From Helopsaltes ochotensis (taxonomy: Eukaryota > Chordata > Aves > Passeriformes > Locustellidae): 64,000 bases of DNA. This document shows positions 26,370 to 40,557 of the stretch, one piece after another; the first letter of the stretch is position 1; each line of letters starts with the position of its first letter. Location: the NCBI GenBank assembly GCA_013400155.1, contig VXBM01000002.1, positions 3,010,088 through 3,074,087 of the forward strand, in the 5' to 3' direction. Position numbers and translations under genes: made by a program. The notes under the pieces are model-generated. The model saw only the letters and a list, made by a program, of their open reading frames with translations. It made no database searches and was not told the origin of the DNA.

Positions 26370-29300
26370 CAAAGAAAATGAGATGAACATTCATTTTTGG
26401 GTTTGATTAGGGTTCACGGACTCAGAGAATGCCCAGCCACTGCTTAGGATACTGGGCAAAAGTGAATTAAATAGATTAATATACTTAGGCCCTCAAAGTC
26501 CCAGAGAATTTGCCAATTCCCAGTGAGGCTTTCAGAGTGTTCTAGCTCCCACTCTGGCCCATCAACCTCCCCCCAACTATTCCTCCTCCTTACCAGAAGG
26601 GAAGCAGGTGCTTCACTGCATCGGGTGACTCCTAAGCCAGAGCCATCTCTGTGAGCAAACCCTACTGCCACAACCACGTGATCTTACCTCTGAAACCCAG
26701 GGCCACCTTCTAGGCAGCCAGCCCACATACCAGCTCTCCTGCTCAGTGCTTTTCTTCTTAAGCTTGATTAGGGGACAAGAATTTTTAAGTCCCTGTCTTC
26801 CTCATCTGTTGTGAACAGACCCTGTGAAGGTTCAGGGTGTTCCAAGCAGAAAGGGCCAGAGCACACCGTGTTCGTAACACTTCCAGTGGGGCCCATGGCA
26901 CAGCACAGTCTGGCAGATATGCTGGCACAGAGCCACCATCTTTTCTAGAAGTGTCCAAGGAACAATCAGACAAAGGCAAATAAATGCTTTCCTTCTGTAA
27001 AGGGTCTTCCTAAGGGACAGTTTCCACTTGCCTATCCTTTTATGCTGCCAACATGGTACAGATGGGGAATGTATATCAGGAAAGCTGATCTCAGTCACTT
27101 TATGTGGTGCCTTCGTTAGAAATGGGGTAGGGTGAGAATTCTGAGATGTCCTGAGGGGTTTTAAGGGGCTTGGGCAATAACTGATGCCTTTTTCATAAGC
27201 ACTGAGTCAATTTCTTAACACTGAACTTGAATAGGATAGGCCTCTCCTGTTTTGAGGCAGCTTGGCCTTCTGAAATGGCTGACACAGGAAATAGGGACAC
27301 AGGTAAATGGATTGTTTGCTCCTTTTCCTCCCTATAAGATCCCTCCCAGCCCCCATGTGTAGCACAACTGTAGGACAGCTTTCCCTGCCATCCTGAGCAC
27401 AGCCCAGTGATGCAGGTAAGCCACGTACAGGATGTGTGGTGTGATGCTTGTCCTCGTCTCCTCGAGCAGCTTGATTGAGCTCAAAGTGGTAGTGTAAACC
27501 AGAGAGGAAAAAATAGCTCTGCCCCTACACATTAATTAGCTTTCAAATCTCCTCAGTGTCTCTCATTGGACAATTCCAGAGGTCTTAATCTATGTCAGGA
27601 ACTAACTGAAGTCATCAGGGAAGATTCTCTGCCATTTGCACAACAAAAAGGCACATGAGAAGGATCAAGTCAAGTAATGCACAGTACATTGGTGGCTTCT
27701 GAGCATCCCAGCGACAGGCGCCAGAGATCTGCCAGGGACAGTACTACAGGACACAATGTTGTTATCTATGCCACACATGAGATATTCTCTATGTACTGTA
27801 AATCTCCCTAGCTGCTGAAGCTGTCTAGAATCATTGAAGCAGAAAGGGATAACTTAAGTCATCTTCCCCCTTTCTGGATTGTGGGTCTTGTGCTCTGCTT
27901 CTTACAGCTATGTCACAGTATGGGCCAAAACTGACATTTTAAAAAGCATGACTATCAATTAAAAGGTAAAGGGAACAGAGAAGGGAATCCCTCTGACATA
28001 GCTTTTTTTCTAAGATGACACATTTTTTTAACAGTGCTAAACAGAAGTTTCTGCAGTAAAGAAGTTTCACTGTGACTAGTGCTAGAATTCGAAGAAGAGG
28101 AAAAAAGGCATCCTCATTTGAAGTGGTTAGACTCATTGTTTTATGAATTCAGCTATAAAACCAACTGACTATTTTAGTCATGACCTGTGACTGAAATGGG
28201 ATAATTATGAATGCTGGCAGGCCCTTTTATATAGAGGAAGCAGACTTCTGCACCTTTTTATATATAGTTTGCAACCCAGAAATGAACAGACGACTAAGTG
28301 CAAAGTCTGGTTCTCCTGATCTCACACTGATGTCAGTTCCAAAACCAACATTTCCTTCATTCAAATTCCTTGAACAAGGGCCTACTTTCCCTATTTGTAT
28401 TCAGAACAAAAAAAAAAATTGGAACAAACATAAGAATACTGTACAGCAGGTGTTGTGCAGCTCAAGATCTTTGTTCCTACTGGGATAGGTGGGGTTTTGT
28501 ACTTCAATTGTGCTGTTAAGAAGTTTAGATGAGTCATTGCCTCACCTCTTTCCTGCCTTATACTACACCAACAGGCATGTGGGGGTTGGACCCCGTGTGT
28601 AATTAAAAGAAACTTGAAAAGTCTCTGCAGAGATACAAGTGTAGCTGGAGACATGGCTAATTTTGATTTTGAAAGGCAACACAACAGGAGAAAAACAGCT
28701 AACACTAACGACTCCCAGAAAAGCCAAATGAGGAACTAACCAAAGTACTCTAGCTACTCTGAGAGCTGGCATTCCCACAGTTATTTGATAGCCAAGGCAG
28801 AATAAATAATCAGCCAATTTTTTTTTTTTTACATTAATCTCCTGGGAGGGGGAAACAGGAAGGGAATGTAAGTTGTCTTTGTGGAATGTTGTCAGATGAG
28901 AATTAAAATTCCAGTCTTTACTGAGGCCTCTGCTGGAATGTGCAAAACACTGGGTACATTCCCCCGTGCACATACACACTTTGTGTTTTATTTTTCCATG
29001 GCAAGCTGCTTTAAAGGCTCACAGCTGCATTCTTACTTGGTTTCTCGGTAATCTGGGTACATAAACACAGTGACACCCAAAGCTGCCCTCCTCACCCTGG
29101 TACCTTGGCTGAAATAGAAGCTGTTTCACCCAGGAGTGAGACACATCTGTAAGTCCATGGTGGGACTAAGAGGAAGTTGATGTATAGTAATCTTGAGGTT
29201 TAGTCTGTGGCCTCCACCACAGGCTTCTCAAACACACTACCAACAACGGCTTAGCAAATCTTCAGTGGTCAGCAGTGGGACTGTGTGAGGCCCGACAGCT

Positions 29301-32300
29301 CTAATTTCACTTTCAAATAGCTAGAACTTGGCTTCTGCACTAAACCACTACTGTTAATATTAACCATCTATCACACTGTTGATTGCAGCTGCTACCCAAA
29401 GCACTCACCTCTCACAAACAATAGGACATTCTGTGCAGGGAGAGAAGAGGAGAGGAGAGATGCAATTTTTCTTGCCATGGCAATTTCCCAGAAAATGTCT
29501 GAACATCACAGAGAAGGAATGCCTGTAGAGGGGACAAACACACCCCTTCAGAAGAGGAGAGTTCAGAACTGAATTATATAAATGATTTTCCTAATAGCAA
29601 ATAAACAAACTATACAGGCCAATCATTCTAGGCAACTGTTCAATAAATCATAAAATCACACTGTATGATAATGAAGTCAGATGCCACTTAATTCAGTCTT
29701 TTTACAATCCCTTCCCTGACTTTCCTCAAGTCAGAGGCAAATTTCTAAGATAATTATAAATGGACACTTGGAGCCAGATTTATTCCAGTACTTTTTATTT
29801 TCAATAGATGCCTCATGATGGAGACAATAGTTAAAAATATTACTGTATACCTTAATACCATTTGCTTTGCTGTACACGTTTGAGATGTGCAACTCTGAAA
29901 ATCCCACGAAATATTATCTGAACTTCTAGGAGCTTAAATAGCTTTGAAGAAATGCATTCCTGCATGAAATTCAGCCTGTGCTGGGGCCAGAAGAGGATTT
30001 TGCCATCTCTGCTGAGAGCTAAGGTATACCAGGGCCTTGTGATGTACTCAGCAATGAATCTCATCCTGATTACTCTCTTTGAAGTTGCACGAGCCATGCT
30101 CTCAATTAGTGCTAAAACTCAGATCACACAGTACAGCTTCTGTATGTGAGAGGAATAGAATAGCTCACAGTACAGAGCCAGGCTGTACAAAACAAACACA
30201 ACTCCTCCTCATGACACTCAAGTATTATGTTCCTGGAAGCCCCACAGCACCAAAAGAGATTCCTCTTGCATGGGAACATTCCAGAGACCTCAAGCAAGGT
30301 CCAGTTAGCAAGGGCTGGTGACACAGAGTCCTGCCCATGTACCTTATCACTGCTTGGAATGAGTCCTTAGTCACTACCTGCAGTTTCTGTTGGACTCACT
30401 GAAGACAATTAGGCCAACAGTTGAGTTTAAATTTTAACTCCTAAGCAGTAAACATTGCTTTTCTAAGAGTAGTTCAAGTACGGTCCAAACTTCATATAAA
30501 AATCTCTGTTTTCCAATGGGAGAAGAGCTTGGCTCAGAGCACATTCAAGACAGCACTGTGCTCCACGTGACTGTCACCAAATAACATCAATGAACTCCAT
30601 GAGCACAGACACTGACAACGTCAGTTTTCTGTGGATCTCACTGCTGCGTAGCTCATGACACAGTCTCCCTGTCACAGAATTATCTGGTCTCTTCCAGCCC
30701 ACAATGCTATTCAGCCTAGTTTCAGACACTGTTTTGCTGTTAAAGGCAGACAAAGTTAGCTAGGGAAATCCACATTACGCAGACAAACAGCAAGGCTGCA
30801 CTGGGTCTCTCCCGGATTTAGGAATCTAGACTAAAAATAATCTATCCTCTGCACAACTGTGGTTAAATTACTGTTAGGAAAGATCAGGAGGAGAACATTC
30901 TTAGCATTCTGAGCATGTTTACTCTTATTTTCTGAATACAGAAATCAGAGTGAATTCTTTTCTGGAGGCCAAACTCCAGTCAGGCTAGGAAAATACAGGA
31001 TTCCCCAGACCTAATACTGCCTGGTTAGCAGAACAGTGCCTGAGTCACAGGCCTACCCATGTATTTGGAAAGTTAGTATTTAACAGTTCTGACCTCATTT
31101 ACCAGGACAGCCTGTGTTTCTTCAACCCATCAGGGAGAAAATCAATTTGCTTCATTGGAATGATGAGCCCGCTGTGTTCACAAAATTCACCCAGGTTCCC
31201 TTTGGCCTTGCTTCCATCTGGAACTTAAAAAAAAAAAAAAAAAAAGCCAGGAAGAGGATAAGCTTTAAATGTTAAAAAGAACATATAGTCAGTTGTCCAA
31301 GACATGCCCACTAACAAAGTACTACCACTACTAAGTTACTTTAGACCTGAGTAAAATCATATTATGTTTCTATCACCTCCTGCTTGTTAAATGAGACAAT
31401 GGTATATATCATTCTTTACTGCAATATATTTTTTAAAGATTGTGTGTTACCTATAGAATTTTGAACACACAACTGGCCAGAGTGAACGAAACATTACTGT
31501 ATCTTCAAGACAAGGAAAATGAGCATATTGATGGATAATTTGAAGTGCATGTGGGCACATATTTTCTAGTCCACATATTCACTTCCATTAGATGTTTTGG
31601 GTTTTTTTGTAAGGGTCTCAACAAAATTGCTTACATTTTTCTTGAACAAATATGACATTAGAAAGCCGTTTGTTCACAAAACTGTCCAAATTTAATTGCA
31701 GTCTCAGATATACTAAAAAAAAACAAAACTCCATAATATGAAGCCAACCTTTCCTAACTGGTATAACCAGTTAAAAAAAAAAATCTTTCCCATTTCTTCT
31801 TGCCTATATATAAAATCGTTAAATACTGACAGACACTGTTAAAATGTATCCCTTCCTTCTGTGGTTCTAAACGTGTTTGAAAACGAGTCTGACACAGATC
31901 TTTACTGATCTCCTGAATGGGGATTAAAAGGACATATGGCCCATTTTACCATCAGCTGTGAACTTCTGACCCCTTACTGCTTTTTCCTAACTATAATCTT
32001 CTCTTTCTTTTGTTTTTTTTTACATTAGATATTTTCAGCTATGACTCTGAAAAACTTCTGCAGTCCCTAAAGCTTCAGATTGTAAATTTCAAATGCAACA
32101 CATTATAAAGGGAAATTATTTGCAGTGAAATATGCATCAAAGTTTAATCAACAGAAATGAACTTACCAAATTATTCCCATCAAATTCAGTGGGACTGCTT
32201 GACTAAGGACTTACTATCATGACACAAAAACATTTGAGAAATGATGTCTTTAGATCATCTGTTATACAAGGAGTGACATCTAAAGTGTTTTTCATAGAAC

Positions 32301-34699
32301 ACGAAACAATAATCAGCCAAATAGTCCAAAAGCAAAGATTACAAAATGAGTTCAAGAGCAAAAGTGAGAGTGTAAGCTGCTGAAAGCGAGTGCTGAAAGC
32401 ACCAGAAGATTGCTGTCCATTGAAGAATTATGATTTGGTTTACTGTGTTTCCTCTGTTAGTTCACTGATAACTCTCTTCGGTGTTTTGGTGTGATGGCAG
32501 GATGACATCAAGCCTGTACTGAGTGATGATCCACACAGAGTTCCCTGCACTAACATCCCAGCCTCTGAGAAGCTTTGGCACCACAAAGCCCCAGCAGCCC
32601 AAGTCCACCAAAGGCCAAACCTCCTGTCTACCTGCCAAAATGTTCCGACTGAGCAAAAAGATACTGCCCATCTCCCCTGCAGTGTGGTACCAGCTGGCAC
32701 CTGGGAGGAGCCCAGAAGAGGAACATGCTGAACACAGTAAGCAAAAGCCAAGGGAAAACAGAAGATTCCTCACCTTTTAAGCCCCCAGCAGTATGGTTTT
32801 CGGCAAGGCTACATGGAAGAAAGTTATTGTTACTCTGCCGAAGCCAAAGGCAGAGTTTGTGGGTATGCAAAGAGCTGAAGTCCAGCAGATCAATCAGGCC
32901 TGCAGCACAGGTATTCTTATTGACACATGAAGCTGCACTAAGCAGTTAAGCTCTTTTTACATTCAGAAATATAATTGTGTATTTCAGCTTTGCAACAGAC
33001 AGACTATAAACTCCAGACCAAAATTCCCCATGGTACAAACTTCATCAGGAAAATCCCCTCTGGCAACACAGTGAGACGACCAGTCTCAGGGCAGTGACTG
33101 CTACTACCCAGCAGAATAAAGGTCTGTGGATACATAGCCCTCAGTTTATTTGGTTCAGCTGTGCTCAATTTGCCAACTATTCAAAGAAAAGATGACACCC
33201 CAGCACACACAGCATACAAACAAGGCTAACCTTGAATGACTTACAAATTTTGTTTGTCCATTTCAGAATGCACAAAGCTCTCAACCCTCTCACTATTTTC
33301 ATACAAAACTGATCCTTTTATTGTGTTTCAAGTGTTTTTGTGTGTGATTCTACCATGCACACAGACCTATATTTATGGAGACAGCATTTGCCTATGGTTG
33401 TTTAACATGTGACAGAAGCCCATGCTCTAATCCAGTGGGCATTTATTTTACTAGTGGACACTTTTGAAGAATAACATGGTGCCACAGTCTCAAGAGGTTC
33501 ATAAAGTATTTGTGGAGCAAATCAACCTTCTAAAGAGCAAAGGGCAAAAGCATTACAAATGCACACTTGAGACTCCTGTTCTAATGCTGTGGTTTAAAGT
33601 GCTGAGGGCGTTCCTGCACTTAAGAGATTACTTTTGCTCTCTTCACCCTAGATATCTCCAAGGTAAACTCTGCCACTGGTTGATTTGTTTTATAATAAAG
33701 GAGGTGATAGTAAAGGGTATGGGAAGGAACACAACATTTCTCCTGAAAAGCGAGCAAATCCCCTAACACCCAGGGAAAGCTATAAAATGAGTGTCTCAGA
33801 TTCTCCTAACCCACTCCAACTCAGTGACTCATGCTCATTTGCTCTCACACGGCTTTGCTGGCAGAGGCATTAAAGCAATTTGCCTTATTTTCAATGCCTG
33901 TCACACTTGGGCAGTTGCTGATCAGAGGGATACCACTCCTGCCAAAGGGCTGGGTGGCTGAGTGCATCCAGTTGTGCTCCAGGGTAAAGGAGGAGGGAAG
34001 CTGTTCCCCAAAGTGGTAACAACCTACAGCTTTTCAGATGAAGACTTGTAGGGAAGGTGCAAAAATTGAAAGCATCAGATGTGGACAGCTGCTCCCCCAT
34101 CTCCTCTACTACTGACAGAGATGGAGTGTTTCTGACTAGATTTTTCCTTTGTTAAAAACAGTGGCAATACAGAAATAAGTTGGGGGAAGGGAAACTGCTG
34201 CCATACTCCAATGAACTTGGAGTGAAATAATGCCATTTTTTTCATGACTAACAGCAGTATTTATCATTGTATAGAAATAAAATGCAAATAGAAATTAAGG
34301 TTCCAAGCTGCATGCTAACCTATTGAAGTAATTTTTGTAATATGCAGCAGCATACTGCAGTATTTTTGAAGAAAAAAAAAAAAAAAAAAAAGGAGATGCA
34401 TATTCCCTTCTTCAACAGTGCTTTTTTTTCTGGCTGGGTTCACACAGGATACTGAAGCAGATGGCTCTAATCCAGTATGGCAATTCCTATGTCTCATTCA
34501 GCCCAGCCTCTTTTTCTCTTTGATTACAAGGGATATACAAATACATTACACAGTTACACAGCCTCTGCAGTGAGACAAAGGCTCTTCACTGGTTTTACAA
34601 AGTACGGTTTGTGTGTAGTAAATGATATCCCTCTGCAAAAGGAAGGCATTCCATTCCTTTCTCCACAGCTCTGAGCGTGGGTGGACTGACTGCTCAGTG
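26370..34699. other. Non-coding intergenic sequence
   Basis: AT-rich with no recognisable gene. Simple runs include T13 at 28,818-28,830, A19 at 31,227-31,245 and A20 at 34,372-34,391. A stretch near 27,828-27,870 weakly recalls a CR1 tail but is too short to call. Open frames (for example 28,563-28,979 minus, 138 codons) show no domain. Confidence 0.55.
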
Positions 34700-34960
34700 A
34701 GCACACGTCGGCCTTTCTCTTGCATGTTTCCATTGACCAGAAAGAAGGGGAAAATCCAGCATTTGCAGTTAGAACAGGTGGCGAGTCCTGTGCCAAACCC
34801 CCGGGAGAAAGAAACACGGGGGAAGGGAAGAAGACAGTGTTCTCTCCTCAGGGGACAAGGGACAGGTTCGAAACCTTCGCTGCCTGGCCTGCAGAGCAGC
34901 GCTGTTTGCTCTCCCTCCCCTGCTCAGCGGAGCTGCACAAGCCTCGGGGCCGTGCAGGCC

Positions 34961-35015
34961 CACACGCTGTTCCCCCCGGGGGCAGGGGCACGCACCGCGT
35001 TCCCCCCGGGGCAGG
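34961..35015. repeat. Imperfect tandem duplication, about 28-bp unit
   Basis: Two adjacent similar units, 34,961-34,988 and 34,989-35,015. Each has a 'cacgc...gttccccccggggg/gcaggg' core and they differ by a few bases. Lies inside the CpG island at 35 kb. Confidence 0.7.
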
Positions 35016-35033
35016 GCACACCGGCAGGCCCCC

Positions 35034-35065
35034 GGGCCGGGCCGGGCCGGGCCGGGGCTGGGGGG
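35034..35065 (+). repeat. GGGCC pentanucleotide repeat with G-quadruplex potential
   Basis: Four consecutive GGGCC units (35,034-35,053) followed by GGGG, CT and a G6 run. Six G-runs of three or more separated by two bases fit a strong G-quadruplex motif on the plus strand, inside the CpG island. Confidence 0.85.
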
Positions 35066-38000
35066 CGGCCGCCGCCCGCTCGGTACCAGCGCGGCCGCAC
35101 CTCCCCGCGCCCCCCGCCCCGGCTGTCCGCCGGACCCCTGACTGCTGCTCCCGCTCTTGGCATCACATTCCAGGCAATCCTTCAGACTGAGCCTAGTAAA
35201 CAAGGATATGCCGGATATCAAAATCAGCCGCATTTAACATACTCCCTCATTCTTAGCAGCCGGAAATGTAAAAGAAAGAGCACGTATCTGAAGACCAAGA
35301 AGAAAAAGTTTCTGAGGTTTAACCTTTCCTGCATCAGTACTTCTGCCTAAACTTGCCTAGTGCTGGTCCTGACTGACAGAATACCACCGTACATCAGGAG
35401 TGGAAATTTCCATTTCACAGGGGGACGATTTTGTCAGGAAGAAAGTGCTGAAGAGAGAGCCTTGCTCCTCTTATGAGATCCTCTCTGCAATTTAAAAGGC
35501 TGGAATAACCCAAACAATGACCTTCAAAGCCTCTCTACTTCTGCTAAGATCAGAAAGGCATTACCCTGTATCTTCTGAATGCAAAACACGTGCTCTAACC
35601 AAGGTAAAAACCTTACCAGACAGGACTTTGATCTTATCAGGCCCTACCTGCACAACAGCAAGCACCCAGCACATTTGTAATGTCTAAATCTGCACTTCAG
35701 CAATAGTTTCACCAGAAGGTCACTGAGAGCTGGAATCCATATTCCGTGAAAGGGACTATAGTTATACTTGGCTGTGCACCTCACTCACCAGGAAACTACA
35801 TTAATTGCTGATTTCCACCTCTCCCTCACTCTCAACAAGCCACAAAACTTGGTACACTACATTCAATCTTTAGGGCTTGAACAGAAATTACTGGCTTGGC
35901 CCTCTGCCTGGCTGAATTAAGTCAACCTTGAACTCTGCAAGATGACTACATTTATAATGTAGTCAGCAACATTTGTCTTTCCCTAGGCCTTCACTTTGTG
36001 GCCTGGACACAGCACTTCAACACAAGCTGCTGACTACTCTACTTCTTCCTACCCACTCAAGCCCAATCGCGTAGAAACCAAAATAAGAACAGAATGAACT
36101 CCATGTGCCCACCAGCTGGAAGTCTGTCTCTTGCATCAGGATTGCTTGGTTATTTTACACCTAGCAGGATTATTGCTAGCATTCTGAGAAATTAACAATC
36201 ACAACAGCAATAAAACTCTCATCCTAATTTTTCTGTAGTAATTATGCTACCTTTTACTCCATTTTCTTGCTCCTATCATCATGCTTGTCACAGATGGAAA
36301 TCTGAACTTGCCTGTTTTGACCCATCTGAAGGGAACAGACCCAATTCTATTCCAACAGCTCTTTCTCTGTGTCTCCACCTCCTTGGGCACACAGAGATAC
36401 ACACATACTCTCACTTTTTATGGGTTTGGGGTTATTTCTCACATTGAAATTTGTATGCAGGAAGGAAAGAAATAATCACGTATACAATTAAATCATGCTG
36501 CCCATTGTGTCTTCCAATAAGCACACACAGACACACAGTTTACAACTGCTACTGTAATTATTGCCATCTCACAGCCTTTGAAGTCTTTAGCTGACCAGCT
36601 ACACTGCATGGTGGCACGATCACATGAGATTTACCGACACCATTTTTCCACAGACCAAACTCTTCATCCACCAAGTGTTAAAGCACACTTCAGAATTAGA
36701 GGCAAACTGTTTCTTAAGGCACTTAGAGTCTACTTGCTTAAAACTAAGGTCTAAGCTTCTATTTCACCTGCATCTTTCTCTTCCCTTGGGGCACAGACCC
36801 CAACAGCAAAGGTGATGTTCTACCCCCTACCCCTACTTACCAGAATACCCTTATGGCAGACAACATATTTTGGTAAACTTATTTACTGCATGTGATTTTC
36901 TGGCAAGTTATGGTATATTTTGTCAACCAGACCTGGAACTAACCTTTGATTTTCCAGTTTTCCATGCCATACAGCCATATACACATGAGCTGGAATGCTC
37001 TGTTACCAGTTTTTGAGTGAATCTGCACCTTTACACCAATGCAAAGTGGAACCCAACGGGCCTGGGATGGTGGAAGTACAGGAGCTAATTTATTTACAAC
37101 TCTACAAACAAGAAGAGAATTATAGTAAGGTCTGTCTGGATTAATACACATCTAATTTGAAGTTTTCAAAACTGTTGTTTTTCTTGTAAAAAACAGCTTG
37201 TTCTGGCTAACAATCTTGAAGAGGTCTTTGCCAAGTTATGAACAAAGCTTCATCAAAATATAGTATTGTGCAAAGCATGTAAACGTGCTATAAAGGTTAT
37301 GCTGTTATTCTTTCCAGCCACAGATTACTCTTGTTTTTATAAAAATGTTTCACAAGGAACATCTAATATAACTAATATGAATCTTTTGGTTTGGACATTA
37401 CATACATGCTTTTCAGAGGCATCACCAAAGTTTAATCTCCAGCATGCTGAAAAATGCACCACAGTTCCCCGAGTGGAAATTTATATGCAGTTAAATTACA
37501 TATTCATGGTGAACCTTAGAGCAAACAGACAGACTGCTGAGAAAGGAAGTCTCAATCAAGTCAAAAACCAAAACAATCTACTTAACCCAAACAAATACAG
37601 AGCTAAACTAACCTTCCTACTTGGCGATAACACGTATTTTGATTACTAAACTTTAATCACATGTGTAGGAACATGCAATGGTAACAGAAAAAGAGGGGGA
37701 AAAATCTCTAAAGAGAAGGAAAACAAAAGAAAATAACAGGACAGAGAAGAGGTGGTATGATTGGCAAAAAGCATTCAGCATTTCTACAAGAATAGGAATA
37801 TTTTTCAATAATCAGACAATAACAAAGTTAATAGGAACAGTGGAAGAAAACTTTGAATGGGATGCCAACAGGAAAAAAGAACTGAAAAAGCTGAGGCAAT
37901 TTAGTGAGAAAAAAAGACGTGTGTTTATCATATATAAATAAATAAATGAGCTGCATGAGCTATTTGGAGTCTGTTAAATTTATAGGAAATGGCTGATATG

Positions 38001-38176
38001 GAACTAAAATCTAGCAGAGAATTTAATTCCTGGTAGTATAAAGGAACATGCACAATATTCTTTGTTCTTCAGCTTTTTGGTATCTATACGTAGCAGCTTG
38101 TACTGCAGTAACACCAAACTCCAAAGTCTCTCAGCCAAACAGGGCTCAGTTCTCAGGATGGCCTGGGATCATGTGG

Positions 38177-38210
38177 CAGCAGGGTCAGAGGTGCTGCTGT
38201 GACCCTGCTG
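38177..38210. repeat. Perfect 11-bp inverted repeat with 12-nt loop
   Basis: Arms CAGCAGGGTCA (38,177-38,187) and TGACCCTGCTG (38,200-38,210) are exact reverse complements around a 12-base spacer. The arms contain GGGTCA/TGACCC, which resemble nuclear-receptor half-sites, but the 12-base spacing is not a standard receptor element. It could also form a hairpin in RNA. No flanking duplication was seen that would mark a transposon. Confidence 0.7.
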
Positions 38211-40557
38211 TTGTAGGTGAGGCTGTGGAGGTCGGGATGAAAATCCAACATTTGGCAGAATGTTCTTTAGTTCTACATTGTGCAGTTTTGGATAAGCCAT
38301 TGGCTGCGCAGACCACCACAGGTCCAGCTGGAAGCTGTGAAAGTTTTGTACTTGATTTAGCACCCTCCAACTCAGCATCCAAAATAAAAAGTCCAAAAGG
38401 ACTTTTGGAAAGTTTTGAAATAGTTGAGATTAATGGCTTGCCAAAGGCCACACAGGAGATCTGGCATCTTACTGGCTTTACTCAGAAAAGCAAACATGGC
38501 ACCTACGAACTTCAGGGGGACTTTATTATTTCAGTGGCACATTTCCTAGAGTCAAGTAACATAACAGACAAGATATGACTATAAGCAAACTTACATGCTT
38601 TTAAAATCGTTCCTTAAGAAGGAAATAATTTTGACAATTTTGAAAGCATAACCCGTGAGACACTAAGATGTTGCTGAATGCAAGACTTTTTGAAAATTTA
38701 ACTTCTGCAGTTTTGGAACCAAAGCAGCCTGTTAAGTCTTCCAATGTTAAGGCAATTTATAATGAAAATTGAATATCTAAAACTGGAATTGCAACAGCTT
38801 ACACCTAATGTAGGAGGGTTGGCTGCTCTGTCCTGAACTGCGCCAAAGCAGCAAGTGATAGTGAGAGCCTGCAGCGAGGATGGGCACAACACAACCTCCA
38901 GCAGTTACCACCTGGAACTGCAACACACCCCCCGGGAGGAAGCTGGGCAGAACAAGTTTTAAAGAAACATCTGGCTGTATTAACACACTGCCTGCCTAAA
39001 TAGGCATGGGCTAGGAAGGAATAGCTGTTTGTAATACAGAAAACCCCACATCAACATAATTCATACTTGTGTCCCAAAACTTAATCCTAAAGGAAAGTAG
39101 AATGTCACTTGGAGCTATTGTAAATGCTCGGAAGACATTTTTGCCAAGAATGCTAATTTCTAGCTCCCAAAGATGAGATATGTCATTAGGATTGTGCATA
39201 GCAGAGGTTAAGCCACTAGAGAGCTATCTAGTTGCTAAATTTAAAATAGAATTGAATTGTTTTAAATGCAACTTTTTGTTTCCAGTCTTGTTCCTCCAAA
39301 GTCTGAATTAAGTCTTATTAAATGCTTCTTCAGGCTTGTTTAGGACTTGGGACAAAGTGAATCAAGGAGAAGTAGAAGGTAACACAAGTTCAAGCAGTTT
39401 AAGTAACATAAGCAGAAGGTAACACTAGTTCATAGGAATCCCTGGGGGATCTGTAGCACAAAATACATCCAAGAGATCCAAGGCTTGAATATTATTTACT
39501 TTTGCACTGCATAGGGACATTGCACAGACTGATACTGCTGAGGGAAAAGAATTCCCATAACAAGTCCAAACCAGTACATGTCCTATTAGGAAAACACTTC
39601 AGAGTTGTGGGTAAACCCTGAATCATAGGCATTAAACTACATACTTTGCTTGGGCATTAGTCCAGGCAGAGAGATCAGACAGACACAGTATGACACCCTT
39701 ACTAAGTATTTCTTCATCAGTTCATATTACAGCAGCTGACAAACAAATGCATAATACCTAATCAGGGTTTCTGCATGTCCTGTGCCATGAAACCCTTGGA
39801 GGAGTATGTAGATTAACCAATGTATTTTTTTTGTACTATGCCATTTCTTTCCCACAAGCTCCATATCCCACAGGGGTTAAATGGTACAGTAACAAAGTTA
39901 AAATAGATGCAGGAAAGAACATAAAACTTAAAAATAGATGAGGAATCCAGGAGGCAAAGATACAGGAAGAGGTCTTGAATACAGGCTGCAACAAGCGTAT
40001 GAGGTACTTTGAAAAAAACTTGAAATAATTTGCCTCATTTAAGTCAATGTGGGTTTGCCAGTGCTGTTTTACTGAGACAGCACTTCAGGCAAAGAGAGAA
40101 AACTTGGATTTGATCATGAAGTGAATGAAAAACCAGTGTAGTAGGAGACAGTGACAGACACAAACATTTCACTGTTTATGTGGTGTGCAGAGTCTGGTGG
40201 CCCTTGAAAGACAGAGATTGGCTGCAAGTCTGCCTTTATGCAAGCAAGTCTGATAGCTTTTACACAGAAGTATAGAACAAGATATGCTTTTGTTCTGCAG
40301 GGACACAACACACTACCCCACCCACTCATCTCCCAGCCTTGTGTTTTTAAGGAAAAGCAAGGCTGGAAGAAGCCTCACTGGGTTTGAAATTATGGAAGTT
40401 ATTAATTCACAAATCTTTAGCCTTAATGCAGCAGACTTTCAAGCAGTAAGTATAGTGCATGCTCAAACACAGACTACCTACACAGTTGAGTTTGTATACA
40501 TTTTACAGTGACATTCTTTAACCTACAACATACAAGTAACTGAACTTAAAAAACCAG

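Larger units (their letters stand above)
34870..35170. promoter_or_regulatory. Orphan CpG island
   Basis: A compact, strongly GC-rich block with dense CpG ('gggggcggccgccgcccgct' near 35,060 and similar), flanked on both sides by AT-rich sequence. It is far too GC-rich for its surroundings and has the look of a vertebrate promoter island. The island stretches open frames to 242 codons (plus, 34,622-35,350) and 154 codons (minus, 34,769-35,233), but neither resembles a known protein and both run far into AT-rich flanks with no change in character. It could be the promoter of an unannotated, possibly non-coding, transcript, an alternative promoter of a neighbouring gene, or an intergenic orphan island. 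The direction of transcription is not decidable from sequence alone. Confidence 0.7.

Noticed and set aside
27828..27870. Weak resemblance to a CR1 3' tail
   Set aside because: Only about 40 bases with poor match and no CR1 body next to it.
34622..35350. 242-codon plus-strand ORF, the longest in the window
   Set aside because: It is open mainly because of the GC-rich island; it runs into AT-rich flanks, matches no family I know, and overlaps a 154-codon frame on the other strand.
38048..38578. 176-codon plus-strand ORF
   Set aside because: No domain recognised; two minus-strand frames overlap it equally well.
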